A stretch of DNA of 5,278 nt from assembly GCA_018224345.1 (NCBI GenBank), contig JAGTUW010000358.1, positions 1 to 5,278 of the forward strand, written 5' to 3'. Positions 1 to 5,278 of the stretch are shown in pieces. Source of the stretch: Bacteroidota bacterium. GTDB taxonomy: Bacteria; Bacteroidota; Ignavibacteria; SZUA-365. A model generated the notes under the pieces. The model had not been told where the DNA came from. It was given only the letters and a program-made list of their open reading frames with translations, and made no database searches. The translations under genes and the position numbers were made by a program. The stretch's first letter is position 1. Every line of letters begins with the position of its first letter.

Positions 1-267
1 CGGCAATCCGCAGGCCGCTTCCAACCGGGGAACGAATCCCTGCACATTCAATGCGCTGGCGCCCTGTTCAGCCTTGAGCGTCAAAGGCAAGCCGATAATG
101 ACACGTGCGACGTCACGATCACGAATGATCTCGAGCAGGCGCGGCAGCAGGGTTTCGTCATTCCCCAGCGTCCCTATGCCCGAAGCGATGATACCGAGTT
201 CGTCCGACAGAGCGAGTCCGACACGGCGCTCGCCGTAATCAATGGCAAGTGTGCGTCGATTAATCAT
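1..267 (-). CDS. ruvX: YqgF/RuvX family putative pre-16S rRNA nuclease, C-terminal part missing
   Basis: The first 89 codons of a RuvX/YqgF protein are present; the rest runs off the left edge. Family members are usually about 140 residues, so roughly 50 are missing. The RNase H-like fold signature is visible: a first strand LAIDYGERRVGLALSD (residues 7-22) with the predicted metal-binding Asp10, then RVIIGLP (55-61), matching the family's VVGLP motif. The later DERxxT and C-terminal Asp motifs lie outside the window. E. coli YqgF is implicated in 5' maturation of 16S rRNA; the older Holliday-junction resolvase label rests on structural similarity. ATG at 267-265 is chosen because its 8 bases ATGATTAA contain the stop of the upstream HU-like gene, suggesting translational coupling. 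A GGAAG lies about 9 bases upstream, inside that gene. In the family's usual pattern the residues after GLP contain a DG pair; here they read KAEQG. Confidence 0.9.
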   Translation of the reverse strand, partial: MINRRTLAIDYGERRVGLALSDELGIIASGIGTLGNDETLLPRLLEIIRDRDVARVIIGLPLTLKAEQGASALNVQGFVPRLEAACGLP

Positions 268-670
268 CACTGACTTCTTCCATGACAGGAGAGAAAACAG
301 GCTCTTCAACGTATTGTACATGTTCCCTTTCGATGACGAAGGCTTCCTCCTCAGGGTTGAGGGGAGAGAGCAGAAACCCACGCAATTTCTTGCCGGGCCG
401 GAACATCACCTTACGTCGCGGAGGGACATACACCAATTCTCCGGTTCTTGGATTTCGGGCACCCGGCTTTGCTTTCGTGACCTTGACTTCGAAGGCGCCG
501 AAATCACGAACTTCGAGTCGGATCTCCGGTTCGGCATTCATGAGCATGTCACGTATTGTCGACAGCACGGTCTCTACCAGATGGTCGGCGTCCCGCAGCT
601 TGAGGGAGAGTTCTTTTGCGACATTCCGCGAAATATCCTTTCTCGTCTGTGTCGGGATTCTTTTTTTCAT
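260..670 (-). CDS. HU/IHF-family DNA-binding protein with acidic C-terminal extension
   Basis: This 136-residue protein is a bacterial histone-like (DNABII) protein that binds and bends DNA as a dimer. Residues 6-48 fit the N-terminal helical dimerisation part. RDFGAFEVK (55-63) is the family's GFGxF strand. RNPRTGE (72-78) is the beta-arm tip that inserts into the minor groove, with the intercalating proline at Pro74. VMFRPGKKLR (88-97) is the usual FxxGKxL ending. Typical HU or IHF subunits are 90-100 residues. Here about 36 more follow, rich in Glu and Asp (PEEEAFVIERE, then a tail ending EEVSDD), with no domain I recognise. The core is basic, so an acidic tail could modulate DNA binding or partner contacts (inference). 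The start is supported by GGAG (681-678 on the minus strand), 7 bases before the ATG. The gene follows rel by 19 bp and overlaps ruvX. I cannot tell HU from IHF-like function, so I give no symbol. Confidence 0.9.
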   Translation of the reverse strand: MKKRIPTQTRKDISRNVAKELSLKLRDADHLVETVLSTIRDMLMNAEPEIRLEVRDFGAFEVKVTKAKPGARNPRTGELVYVPPRRKVMFRPGKKLRGFLLSPLNPEEEAFVIEREHVQYVEEPVFSPVMEEVSDD

Positions 671-689
671 CAGTTTTCTCCGGATGGGG

Positions 690-2942
690 TCAGATCATCT
701 CGACAAAACGTTCCGCTTTCGAGATGCCTTTCACTTTTTTCAGGCGTTCAATTAATCGTTCGAGATGCTCAAGATTGCTGACGGTCACCAGGACGGAGCC
801 GCTGAACATCGTCTTTACGGTTTCGATGTTGACACTACGGATGTTGGTGTTTTTGTAACTGGTCACGGCGAGGGCGATTTCATTGAGAATTCCCGGGCGA
901 TCCTCACCTTCGACCCGAATTCCACCGAGATACTCCGTCGCACCGTTCGACGGCCATGCAATCTCGATAAGGCGTTCACGCATGCTTGCATCACCAGAGT
1001 CTTGCATGAGACGCTGAATATTGCGGCAATTCCAGCGGTGCACTTTGATCCCCCGTCCCAATGTCACGAAGCCGATAACGTTGTCACCGGGAAGCGGGCT
1101 GCAGCAACGGGCAAAATCATATTGGATATCCGTCGCTTCACCTTCAATGACAATCCCTTGTTCGCTTCTCGACCGTTGCGCAAATTCTTCGAATACTTCC
1201 TGATGATCGCGTTGCGGCAACTCCTTACCCACCTCCTCAGCAGGAGGATCGGATACAGCGGCGGTGGCAATATCATCGACACGAATTTCATCCTTCGCAA
1301 GAGCGACAAGCATTTTCGACAGACTTGGAAATCGTAAGATCTGCGCTGCTTTCAACAACGGCCCTTCGTCGAGAGGAATTTTCAGTTTGCGTGCCCGTCT
1401 TTCCCACTTCTCTCGGCCGTGCTGCAGAATCTGCTTGGTCTGCTCATTGACGAAGCGACGGATTGCGGCTTTCGCTTTGTGGGTGACAACCTGCTGCTCC
1501 CAATCAGGGCTGATATGCTGATTGCGTGATGTAATCACCTCCACCTGATCTCCGCTATGCAGTTTCCGGTTAAGCGGAACGATCCTGCCATTGACCTTGG
1601 CACCAATCGTATGGAGTCCGACTTCAGAATGGATTTCAAACGCAAAGTCTACAGGGGAAGCTCCGTTCGGGAGAACGATCAGATCTCCCTTCGGAGTAAA
1701 CACCACGATTTCATCCTGGTAGAGATTGCGTTGAAAGTTGTCGAGCAGTTGCCTGGCTCCTTCCTCGTCGGAAGCAGCGGCCTGTGGACTTTCCAGCACC
1801 TCCCGTACCCAGCGAATCCAGTTCTCAAATGCACTGGTTTTATTTTGAATGCTCTCTTTATATGCCCAATGAGCGGCAATACCTTTTTCGGCGATCTCAT
1901 GCATCTCACGGGTGCGAATCTGAACTTCGACCATCTTTCCATCCGGTCCGAGTACGGTCGTATGAATTGACTTGTAACCATTTTGCTTCGGCAAGGCTAT
2001 GTAATTCTTGTACCGCTCCGGTATCGGTGTATAGACCTCACAAACGACAGCGTACGCGAGATAACAGTCCTTTTCTTCCTTCGTATCCAGGATGACACGA
2101 ATGGCGAACAGGTCGTAGATCTCATCAAAGGTCTTGTTGCGGTCCTCCATCTTCTTGAAAATACTGTAAAGATGTTTCGGACGTCCGATCATTTCAAAAA
2201 AGAGGTTTGCACGTGCCAACTCCGTCTGCAGGGGGGCGCGGAAGCGATCGATATAATTCTCTCTGTCCCGTCGTTTCACGGCAATCTGTTTTTTCAACTG
2301 CCGATATGCTTCTGAATGCAGATATTTGAATGCGAGGTCCTCCAACTCCCATTTGATTCGTGCCAGACCAAAGCGATGTGCGAGCGGGGCATAGATGTCA
2401 AGGGTTTCGCGCGCGATACGTTGCTGCTTCTGTTCGCCAACGAACTCCAGTGTACGCATATTATGCAACCGGTCAGCGAATTTCACCAGTATGACGCGAA
2501 TATCATTGATCATGGAGACCATGAGCTTGCGGTAATTTTCCGCTTTGGTGATTTCTTTGCTTACAAGAATCGTGGAGATCTTCGTTGCACCCTCAACAAT
2601 ATTCGCGATGGTCCCTCCGAATTCCTCCCTGATATCATTGTAATCGTAGTCTTCACAATCTTCTATGACGTCATGGAGCAATGCGGCGGCAACCGCTACG
2701 TCATCAAGCGGTATTTCCTGTGCAACGATCATGGCGACCGCATATGGATGAGTCGCGTATGGTTCACCCGACTTACGGCGGTGCTCCTTGTGCGCACGCG
2801 TCATGAAATTGAATGCACGCGAGATGAGATCCTCGTCGACAGCAACGAGATTGCTCCGGCTGACGGCCAGTAAAGCCTCGAGCTTCTGTCGGGGGGCCTC
2901 GCCTCCGGCTGTCTTTCTCGTACGTCGTAATCCTTCCAGCAT
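690..2942 (-). CDS. rel: Bifunctional (p)ppGpp synthetase/hydrolase Rel (RelA/SpoT homologue)
   Basis: A full-length 750-residue long RSH protein, which transfers pyrophosphate from ATP to GTP/GDP and hydrolyses (p)ppGpp. The HD hydrolase domain is at about 35-195, with RKSGEPYATHP (Arg56, His65), HDVIED (His90, Asp91, Glu94, Asp95) and FADRLHNMR (Asp157, Asn161). All expected hydrolase residues are present, so it should be bifunctional. The synthetase domain is at about 245-365: GRPKHLYSIFKKM (253-265), Asp277 in YDLFAIR, RYKNYIALPKQNGYKSIHTT (310-329) and EVQIRT (339-344, catalytic Glu339). The TGS domain is at about 410-472 with HSEVG at 438-442. The zinc-finger/conserved-cysteine region has Cys613, Cys614, His635 and Cys639. 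The ACT domain is at about 674-746. The basic RxKD-type loop, typical of bifunctional enzymes, reads RYKN here. The ATG is fixed by an in-frame TAA five codons upstream and the absence of good starts just downstream; no Shine-Dalgarno is visible. It is the first gene of the rel-HU-ruvX unit. Confidence 0.97.
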   Translation of the reverse strand: MLEGLRRTRKTAGGEAPRQKLEALLAVSRSNLVAVDEDLISRAFNFMTRAHKEHRRKSGEPYATHPYAVAMIVAQEIPLDDVAVAAALLHDVIEDCEDYDYNDIREEFGGTIANIVEGATKISTILVSKEITKAENYRKLMVSMINDIRVILVKFADRLHNMRTLEFVGEQKQQRIARETLDIYAPLAHRFGLARIKWELEDLAFKYLHSEAYRQLKKQIAVKRRDRENYIDRFRAPLQTELARANLFFEMIGRPKHLYSIFKKMEDRNKTFDEIYDLFAIRVILDTKEEKDCYLAYAVVCEVYTPIPERYKNYIALPKQNGYKSIHTTVLGPDGKMVEVQIRTREMHEIAEKGIAAHWAYKESIQNKTSAFENWIRWVREVLESPQAAASDEEGARQLLDNFQRNLYQDEIVVFTPKGDLIVLPNGASPVDFAFEIHSEVGLHTIGAKVNGRIVPLNRKLHSGDQVEVITSRNQHISPDWEQQVVTHKAKAAIRRFVNEQTKQILQHGREKWERRARKLKIPLDEGPLLKAAQILRFPSLSKMLVALAKDEIRVDDIATAAVSDPPAEEVGKELPQRDHQEVFEEFAQRSRSEQGIVIEGEATDIQYDFARCCSPLPGDNVIGFVTLGRGIKVHRWNCRNIQRLMQDSGDASMRERLIEIAWPSNGATEYLGGIRVEGEDRPGILNEIALAVTSYKNTNIRSVNIETVKTMFSGSVLVTVSNLEHLERLIERLKKVKGISKAERFVEMI

Positions 2943-2984
2943 GGGACCAGGTAATTATTTCGACAAAGCACCATTATCAGATGC

Positions 2985-3045
2985 CGAGGTAGACAATATC
3001 GCCTCAATTGGCGCGAATGTCAAGAGCGATATTCATCCTACCTCG
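2985..3045. repeat. Nested inverted repeat around the rel promoter, possible operator or leader hairpin
   Basis: Two perfect 8-bp arm pairs share nearly the same centre (3014-3015). The outer arms are CGAGGTAG (2985-2992) and CTACCTCG (3038-3045). The inner arms are AATATCGC (2995-3002) and GCGATATT (3026-3033). Unpaired steps between the arms are AC on the left and CATC on the right. A small alternative hairpin, CGCC (3000-3003) with GGCG (3010-3013), sits inside. The predicted -35 lies between the inner arms and the -10 overlaps the left one. This geometry fits a dimeric regulator site, or a cruciform/RNA hairpin if transcription begins further upstream. Confidence 0.6.
2995..3023 (-). promoter_or_regulatory. 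Predicted sigma-70-like promoter for the rel operon
   Basis: On the minus strand a perfect -35 hexamer TTGACA (3023-3018) is followed after 17 bases by GATATT (3000-2995), matching four of six -10 positions. An alternative -10, TATTGT at 2998-2993, would give 19-base spacing. Transcription would start near 2988, leaving a leader of about 45 bases before the rel ATG at 2942. The -10 overlaps the left inner arm of the inverted repeat at 2985-3045. Bacteroidia use a different promoter consensus, so the call depends on the lineage having a more standard sigma factor. Confidence 0.5.
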
Positions 3046-3121
3046 CTGTAAAACATGAGTTTACGAAAAAAGTTACAGACATTTCGTACGTCCTGTCCGG
3101 AGGGACCTGCCTGCAAAGCGC

Positions 3122-3188
3122 GGAACATTCTCTCGCGTGACACAGCCCTCATAGCAATAGGGTTGTTCGCTCATACGCAGAATGTTCC
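3122..3188. repeat. Long imperfect hairpin of unknown role in the intergenic region
   Basis: Perfect 10-bp outer arms GGAACATTCT (3122-3131) and AGAATGTTCC (3179-3188) enclose further pairing. GCGTGA (3135-3140) can pair with TCA (3171-3173) and CGC (3176-3178) around a two-base bulge. CAGCCCT (3143-3149) can pair with AGGGTTG (3159-3165), using one G-U wobble on the plus strand, around the 9-base loop 3150-3158. No T tract follows either end, so it is not an intrinsic terminator. It could be a structured small RNA, a leader element or a small palindromic repeat; I recognise no known RNA family. Confidence 0.5.
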
Positions 3189-3224
3189 CGGATCACGAAT
3201 ATTTCTTCCGCATAAAGTCACGTT

Positions 3225-3252
3225 CTGCCTGAAAACTTTTTCGTTTTCGCAG
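3225..3252. repeat. Short bulged hairpin in the intergenic region
   Basis: CTGC (3225-3228) plus GAAAAC (3231-3236) pair with GTTTTC (3243-3248) plus GCAG (3249-3252). A two-base bulge (CT, 3229-3230) lies on the left side and the loop is TTTTTC (3237-3242). The result is a 10-bp interrupted stem. It has no T tract after it and no recognised function. Confidence 0.35.
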
Positions 3253-3342
3253 GGTCTCACTCTCGTACTCGGCATGCCTCCCGGAAGCAGACGCACTGGC
3301 CCAATACATTCTTCCTTGCCTTTGCCTGCTCATATCGATATT

Positions 3343-3373
3343 TTGTTATTCTGGAAGATTATCGAATTGTAAT
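3343..3373 (+). promoter_or_regulatory. Weak candidate promoter for the TPR/DUF3467 unit
   Basis: TGTAAT (3368-3373) matches five of six -10 positions and lies 37 bases before the start codon. The best upstream hexamer, TTGTTA (3343-3348), gives 19-base spacing, longer than ideal; TTATTC (3346-3351) gives 16 but matches poorly. The call rests mainly on the -10 and on position. Confidence 0.3.
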
Positions 3374-3400
3374 CTCCCTTTCCAAATATCATTCAATGTC

Positions 3401-3405
3401 GAGGA
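3401..3405 (+). promoter_or_regulatory. Ribosome binding site of the TPR gene
   Basis: GAGGA lies 4 bases before the ATG at 3410, slightly close but clear. It supports this start, which also places a signal sequence right at the N-terminus. Confidence 0.6.
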
Positions 3406-3409
3406 AGTC

Positions 3410-4588
3410 ATGAAACACACCACTTGGACCCGCGTTGCAATAATGACTCTTGCCCTGGCAGGCCTGGCGACGATGGGATTTCAGTGTTCGTCCCCGAATA
3501 TTACTGGTGGAAAGCTGTACTTTCAACAGTATCAGCAAAGTAAAAATCCTGAGAAACTGGAAGAGGCCTATACTGCCTTCCTGAAGGAGACACAGGAAAG
3601 ACCGAATAATCCCGAGGGCTGGTATTGGATTGGCCATGTCTATGCTGAAAAACGTCAGTACGGGAAGCTCCAGGAATCCTGGGAAAAGGCGCAAAATCTT
3701 GGTGGCAAGGTTACCGAAGAAATTGAAGAATATCGTCTGGCATATTGGGGGCAGGCATTCAACCATGCCGCAAACACGATGAAGCGAGCCCAGATCAGAA
3801 AAGACAAGAAACAATACGCCGAGGCCATCACTGCATTTGACGCTGCCACCAAACTTGAACCGGACAGCTCGGCGAAATACAATGCATATGTGTTCCTCGC
3901 GTATGCGCTCATGGGCGCTGATCGTGTCGATGAAGCGCGGGCACCTCTTGAGGAACAGCTCAAACGTAACCCTACTGCTGAAGCCTACAGTGCTCTCGGC
4001 CAAATGCTCACCATTGAAGCAGACAATTTGAAAGAGGAAGGAAAGGAAGAGGAAGCAAAGAAGAGGTACAACGAAGCCATTGACCTCCTCAACCGTGCAA
4101 CTGTGGACTTCCCCACCAGTGCCGAACTGAACAATGAGCTGCTCAATGTCTATATTGCCGCCGACAGAGTGACTGAAGCGATTTCAAAATTCACGGAATA
4201 TGCGGACAATAACAGAGAGGATATCTCAGCGCAATATGCAGCAGGAACCGCTTTACTGCAGATCAACGAATATGAGGAAGCAATCCGTTACCTCGACCGC
4301 GCAGTCGCACTCGATGCTGAAAATGCCAGCGCACTGTACAATCTGACGGTCGCTTTTCTTCGCTGGGGCATCGTTGTCCGGGACGAAAGCGAGAATGCTT
4401 CCCACGATACACCGCAAGCGGACTACAGATCGATAGTCAATAAAGCCCTTCCTCACCTGCAGAAACTTTTGCAGCTGCAGCCGGATAATCCGACAAACTG
4501 GGATCTTGGCGGCAGAGTCTACGCAACGTTAGGTATGACCAAGGAAGCTGGCGAGGCCTATAACAGAGCAGATGAATTGAGACAATAA
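3410..4588 (+). CDS. Secreted TPR-repeat protein, probable lipoprotein
   Basis: A 392-residue protein with an N-terminal signal sequence (charged start with Lys2 and Arg8, hydrophobic core about 9-22) followed by Cys26-Ser-Ser. This looks like a lipoprotein signal, but the residues before the cysteine are Gly-Phe-Gln, not the usual small residues of a lipobox. The rest is alpha-helical and made of about eight or nine tetratricopeptide repeats. The clearest are about 35-67, 68-98, 118-151, 154-188, 236-269, 272-304 (EYEEAIRYLDRAVALDAEN) and 361-391. A Lys/Glu-rich stretch (206-220) and a less regular segment (320-342) interrupt the array. TPRs are protein-docking scaffolds, so a periplasmic or membrane-attached adaptor role is likely; the partner is unknown and no enzymatic motif is seen. 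It heads a two-gene unit with the DUF3467 gene 15-18 bp downstream. Confidence 0.85.
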   Translation: MKHTTWTRVAIMTLALAGLATMGFQCSSPNITGGKLYFQQYQQSKNPEKLEEAYTAFLKETQERPNNPEGWYWIGHVYAEKRQYGKLQESWEKAQNLGGKVTEEIEEYRLAYWGQAFNHAANTMKRAQIRKDKKQYAEAITAFDAATKLEPDSSAKYNAYVFLAYALMGADRVDEARAPLEEQLKRNPTAEAYSALGQMLTIEADNLKEEGKEEEAKKRYNEAIDLLNRATVDFPTSAELNNELLNVYIAADRVTEAISKFTEYADNNREDISAQYAAGTALLQINEYEEAIRYLDRAVALDAENASALYNLTVAFLRWGIVVRDESENASHDTPQADYRSIVNKALPHLQKLLQLQPDNPTNWDLGGRVYATLGMTKEAGEAYNRADELRQ

Positions 4589-4597
4589 TCTAATTTC

Positions 4598-4603
4598 GGA
4601 GGA
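4598..4603 (+). promoter_or_regulatory. Ribosome binding site deciding the DUF3467 start
   Basis: GGAGGA directly abuts a tandem ATGATG. The first ATG (4604) leaves no usable spacing. The second (4607) leaves about 4 bases after GGAGG, so 4607 is the more likely start. Confidence 0.6.
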
Positions 4604-4606
4604 ATG

Positions 4607-4930
4607 ATGAGCAGCAACGTCCCGGAAACAAAAAACCAGCAGGTCAATATTGAACTCGGTGAGCGTGAAGCCGAAGGGATTTACTCCAATCTCGCAATTA
4701 TCACGCACTCCAATGCTGAATTCGTCATAGATTTTACACGCATCCTCCCTGGCGTCCCGAAGGCCAAGGTGCAAGCGCGTATCGTGATGACACCGGTGCA
4801 TTCAAAACTTCTTCTCAATGCTCTTCGTGACAACATCGAAAAATTTGAAAGGAAGTTTGGTGAAATAAAGATCACACAGGATCCGGGACAAATGTTCACC
4901 GGGACTCCCCCTTCAGGCGTGATGCACTAA
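4607..4930 (+). CDS. DUF3467 family protein
   Basis: A small protein of 107 residues (108 if the adjacent ATG at 4604 is used). It matches my recollection of DUF3467: an acidic start, then EAEGIYSNLAIITHSNAEFV, DFTRILPGVPKAKVQARIVM, TPVHSKLLLNALRDNIEKFE and finally KFGEIK. The conserved block spans roughly residues 20-90, nearly the whole protein. The function of the family is not established. There is no signal peptide or membrane segment, so it is probably cytoplasmic, in contrast to the exported TPR protein upstream with which it appears co-transcribed. The last 15 residues or so (Gly/Pro/Thr-rich, ending VMH) look like a disordered tail. The terminator starting 34 bases after the stop makes this the last gene of the unit. 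Confidence 0.88.
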   Translation: MSSNVPETKNQQVNIELGEREAEGIYSNLAIITHSNAEFVIDFTRILPGVPKAKVQARIVMTPVHSKLLLNALRDNIEKFERKFGEIKITQDPGQMFTGTPPSGVMH

Positions 4931-4964
4931 GGACCGATAATAAGATCACCGAAGGTATTATTTC

Positions 4965-4990
4965 AATCCGGCCCTCGGGCCGGATTTTTT
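4965..4990 (+). terminator. Rho-independent terminator of the TPR/DUF3467 unit
   Basis: AATCCGGCCC (4965-4974) and GGGCCGGATT (4977-4986) are perfect 10-bp complements, with the innermost pairs probably open to form the loop. The stem runs directly into a T run (4985-4990). It starts 34 bases after the DUF3467 stop. On the opposite strand no T run follows the stem, so it is a plus-strand terminator. Confidence 0.92.
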
Positions 4991-5021
4991 GTGCTGCTGT
5001 GTATGACGCCTCTTCCTTCCC

Positions 5022-5069
5022 CCGTATACGGCAACGCCCCGGGTGACAATGAAGTCGCCCGGGGCGTTG
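5022..5069. repeat. GC-rich hairpin between convergent genes, with adjacent small palindrome
   Basis: The 16-base arms 5032-5047 and 5054-5069 pair completely except one position (T5044 opposite G5057). That pair is a G-U wobble in a plus-strand transcript and an A-C mismatch in a minus-strand one. The loop is AATGAA (5048-5053). A perfect 10-base palindrome CCGTATACGG (5022-5031) abuts it. No T tract follows on either strand. It lies 42 bases beyond the stop of the leftward gene, so it may end or stabilise that transcript. Confidence 0.6.
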
Positions 5070-5111
5070 ACTGTATTGTTCCTCCGCGCTGTGTGCGCTG
5101 GGTGTGATCGT

Positions 5112-5278
5112 TTACTTCGAGAGCACCATGCGTTTGCTTTCGACAAAGTCACCGGCTTCGAGACGGTAGAGATACACACCACTCGGGAGACTCCCGGCAT
5201 TGAGTATGTACTGATACTGCCCGGCCGTCTTGTGACCTTCCTCGAGCGTGCGCACCTTCCGGCCCAATGCGTCGTGCA
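5112..5278 (-). CDS. C-terminal end of a type IX secreted protein (Por sorting domain)
   Basis: The last 54 residues and TAA stop of a gene entering from the right edge. They match the type A T9SS C-terminal sorting domain as I know it: DALGRKVRTL (2-11), a central AGQYQYILNAGSLPSGVYLYRL (18-39 of the fragment) with the LxSGVYxYRL signature, then FVESKRMVLSK at the end. In Bacteroidota relatives this domain takes exported proteins across the outer membrane by the type IX system, where it is usually cut off. It says nothing about what the main protein does, since it occurs on proteases, adhesins and repeat proteins alike. The 5' part, signal peptide and promoter are outside the window. The gene converges on the DUF3467 unit. 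Confidence 0.9.
   Translation of the reverse strand, partial: HDALGRKVRTLEEGHKTAGQYQYILNAGSLPSGVYLYRLEAGDFVESKRMVLSK

Larger units (their letters stand above)
2943..3409. other. Divergent intergenic region with promoters and hairpins, no credible gene
   Basis: This 467-bp gap separates the divergent rel and TPR units. It holds a promoter-containing inverted repeat near rel (2985-3045), a long imperfect hairpin (3122-3188), a small bulged hairpin (3225-3252) and a weak promoter plus ribosome binding site for the rightward gene. One open frame of 105 codons (3055-3372, plus strand) lacks a Shine-Dalgarno and any family resemblance and is not called. The region is long for a bacterial divergent promoter, which leaves room for a small RNA or several regulator sites. 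Confidence 0.7.

Noticed and set aside
242..781. 179-codon open frame on the plus strand
   Set aside because: It is antisense to the well-supported HU-like gene and the ruvX start, and its translation resembles no family.
765..2873. Several 100-190 codon open frames on the plus strand opposite rel
   Set aside because: All are shadows of the Rel coding frame, which has unmistakable domain motifs throughout.
3096..3107. Small GTCC-GGAG-GGAC hairpin
   Set aside because: Only four base pairs; too short to be meaningful.
3055..3372. Open frame of 105 codons on the plus strand in the intergenic region
   Set aside because: No ribosome binding site, no family resemblance, low-complexity-looking composition, and it runs across both intergenic hairpins. 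An open frame this long can occur by chance.
2943..3409. tRNA, tmRNA, 6S RNA or known riboswitch in the intergenic region
   Set aside because: I looked for cloverleaf arms and familiar core motifs on both strands and found none I could support.
3389..4003. 204-codon open frame on the minus strand
   Set aside because: It lies entirely opposite the TPR gene, whose frame shows clear repeat periodicity; the antisense product is a hydrophobic shadow.
4027..4066. Long purine-rich run
   Set aside because: It encodes the Lys/Glu-rich linker of the TPR protein in frame; no separate role is needed.
4456..4481. Clustered CTGCAG palindromes
   Set aside because: They fall inside the TPR coding sequence and simply encode a Leu/Gln-rich helix.

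Overview
The window holds six protein-coding genes, two of them cut by the window edges. They form two transcription units that diverge from a 467-bp intergenic region (2943-3409), plus a third unit converging from the right edge. The organism is most likely from the Bacteroidota / Chlorobiota / Ignavibacteriota group. The strongest pointer is the gene fragment at the right edge, which ends in a type IX secretion (Por) C-terminal sorting domain. A DUF3467 gene next to a TPR (putative) lipoprotein fits the same group. Clear Shine-Dalgarno sequences before several genes and a GC content that looks close to 50% (by eye) would suit an Ignavibacteria/Kapabacteria-like member better than a classic Bacteroidia, but this is inference.

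Left part (1-2942, minus strand): rel, a HU/IHF-family DNA-binding protein gene, then ruvX/yqgF. The gap between rel and the HU-like gene is 19 bp, and the HU-like stop overlaps the ruvX start by 8 bp, so this reads as one operon. Rel makes and degrades (p)ppGpp, the HU-like protein shapes DNA, and YqgF/RuvX is the putative nuclease for 16S rRNA 5' maturation. Co-transcription would link the stringent response, the nucleoid and ribosome maturation; that link is inferred from layout only.

Centre (2943-3409): no credible gene, but structured DNA. A nested inverted repeat (2985-3045) contains a good sigma-70-like promoter for rel. A 67-base imperfect hairpin (3122-3188) and a smaller hairpin (3225-3252) are unexplained. 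A weak promoter and a clear ribosome binding site precede the rightward genes.

Right part (3410-4930, plus strand): a secreted TPR-repeat protein, probably a lipoprotein with an atypical lipobox, then a small DUF3467 protein 15-18 bp downstream, closed by a strong rho-independent terminator (4965-4990). Between that terminator and the converging T9SS cargo gene (stop at 5112-5114) lies a very GC-rich hairpin without a T tract (5032-5069). I see no mobile element, CRISPR array, tRNA or rRNA. Most of the window is ordinary core-genome content. The parts least explained are the intergenic structures and the TPR/DUF3467 pair.
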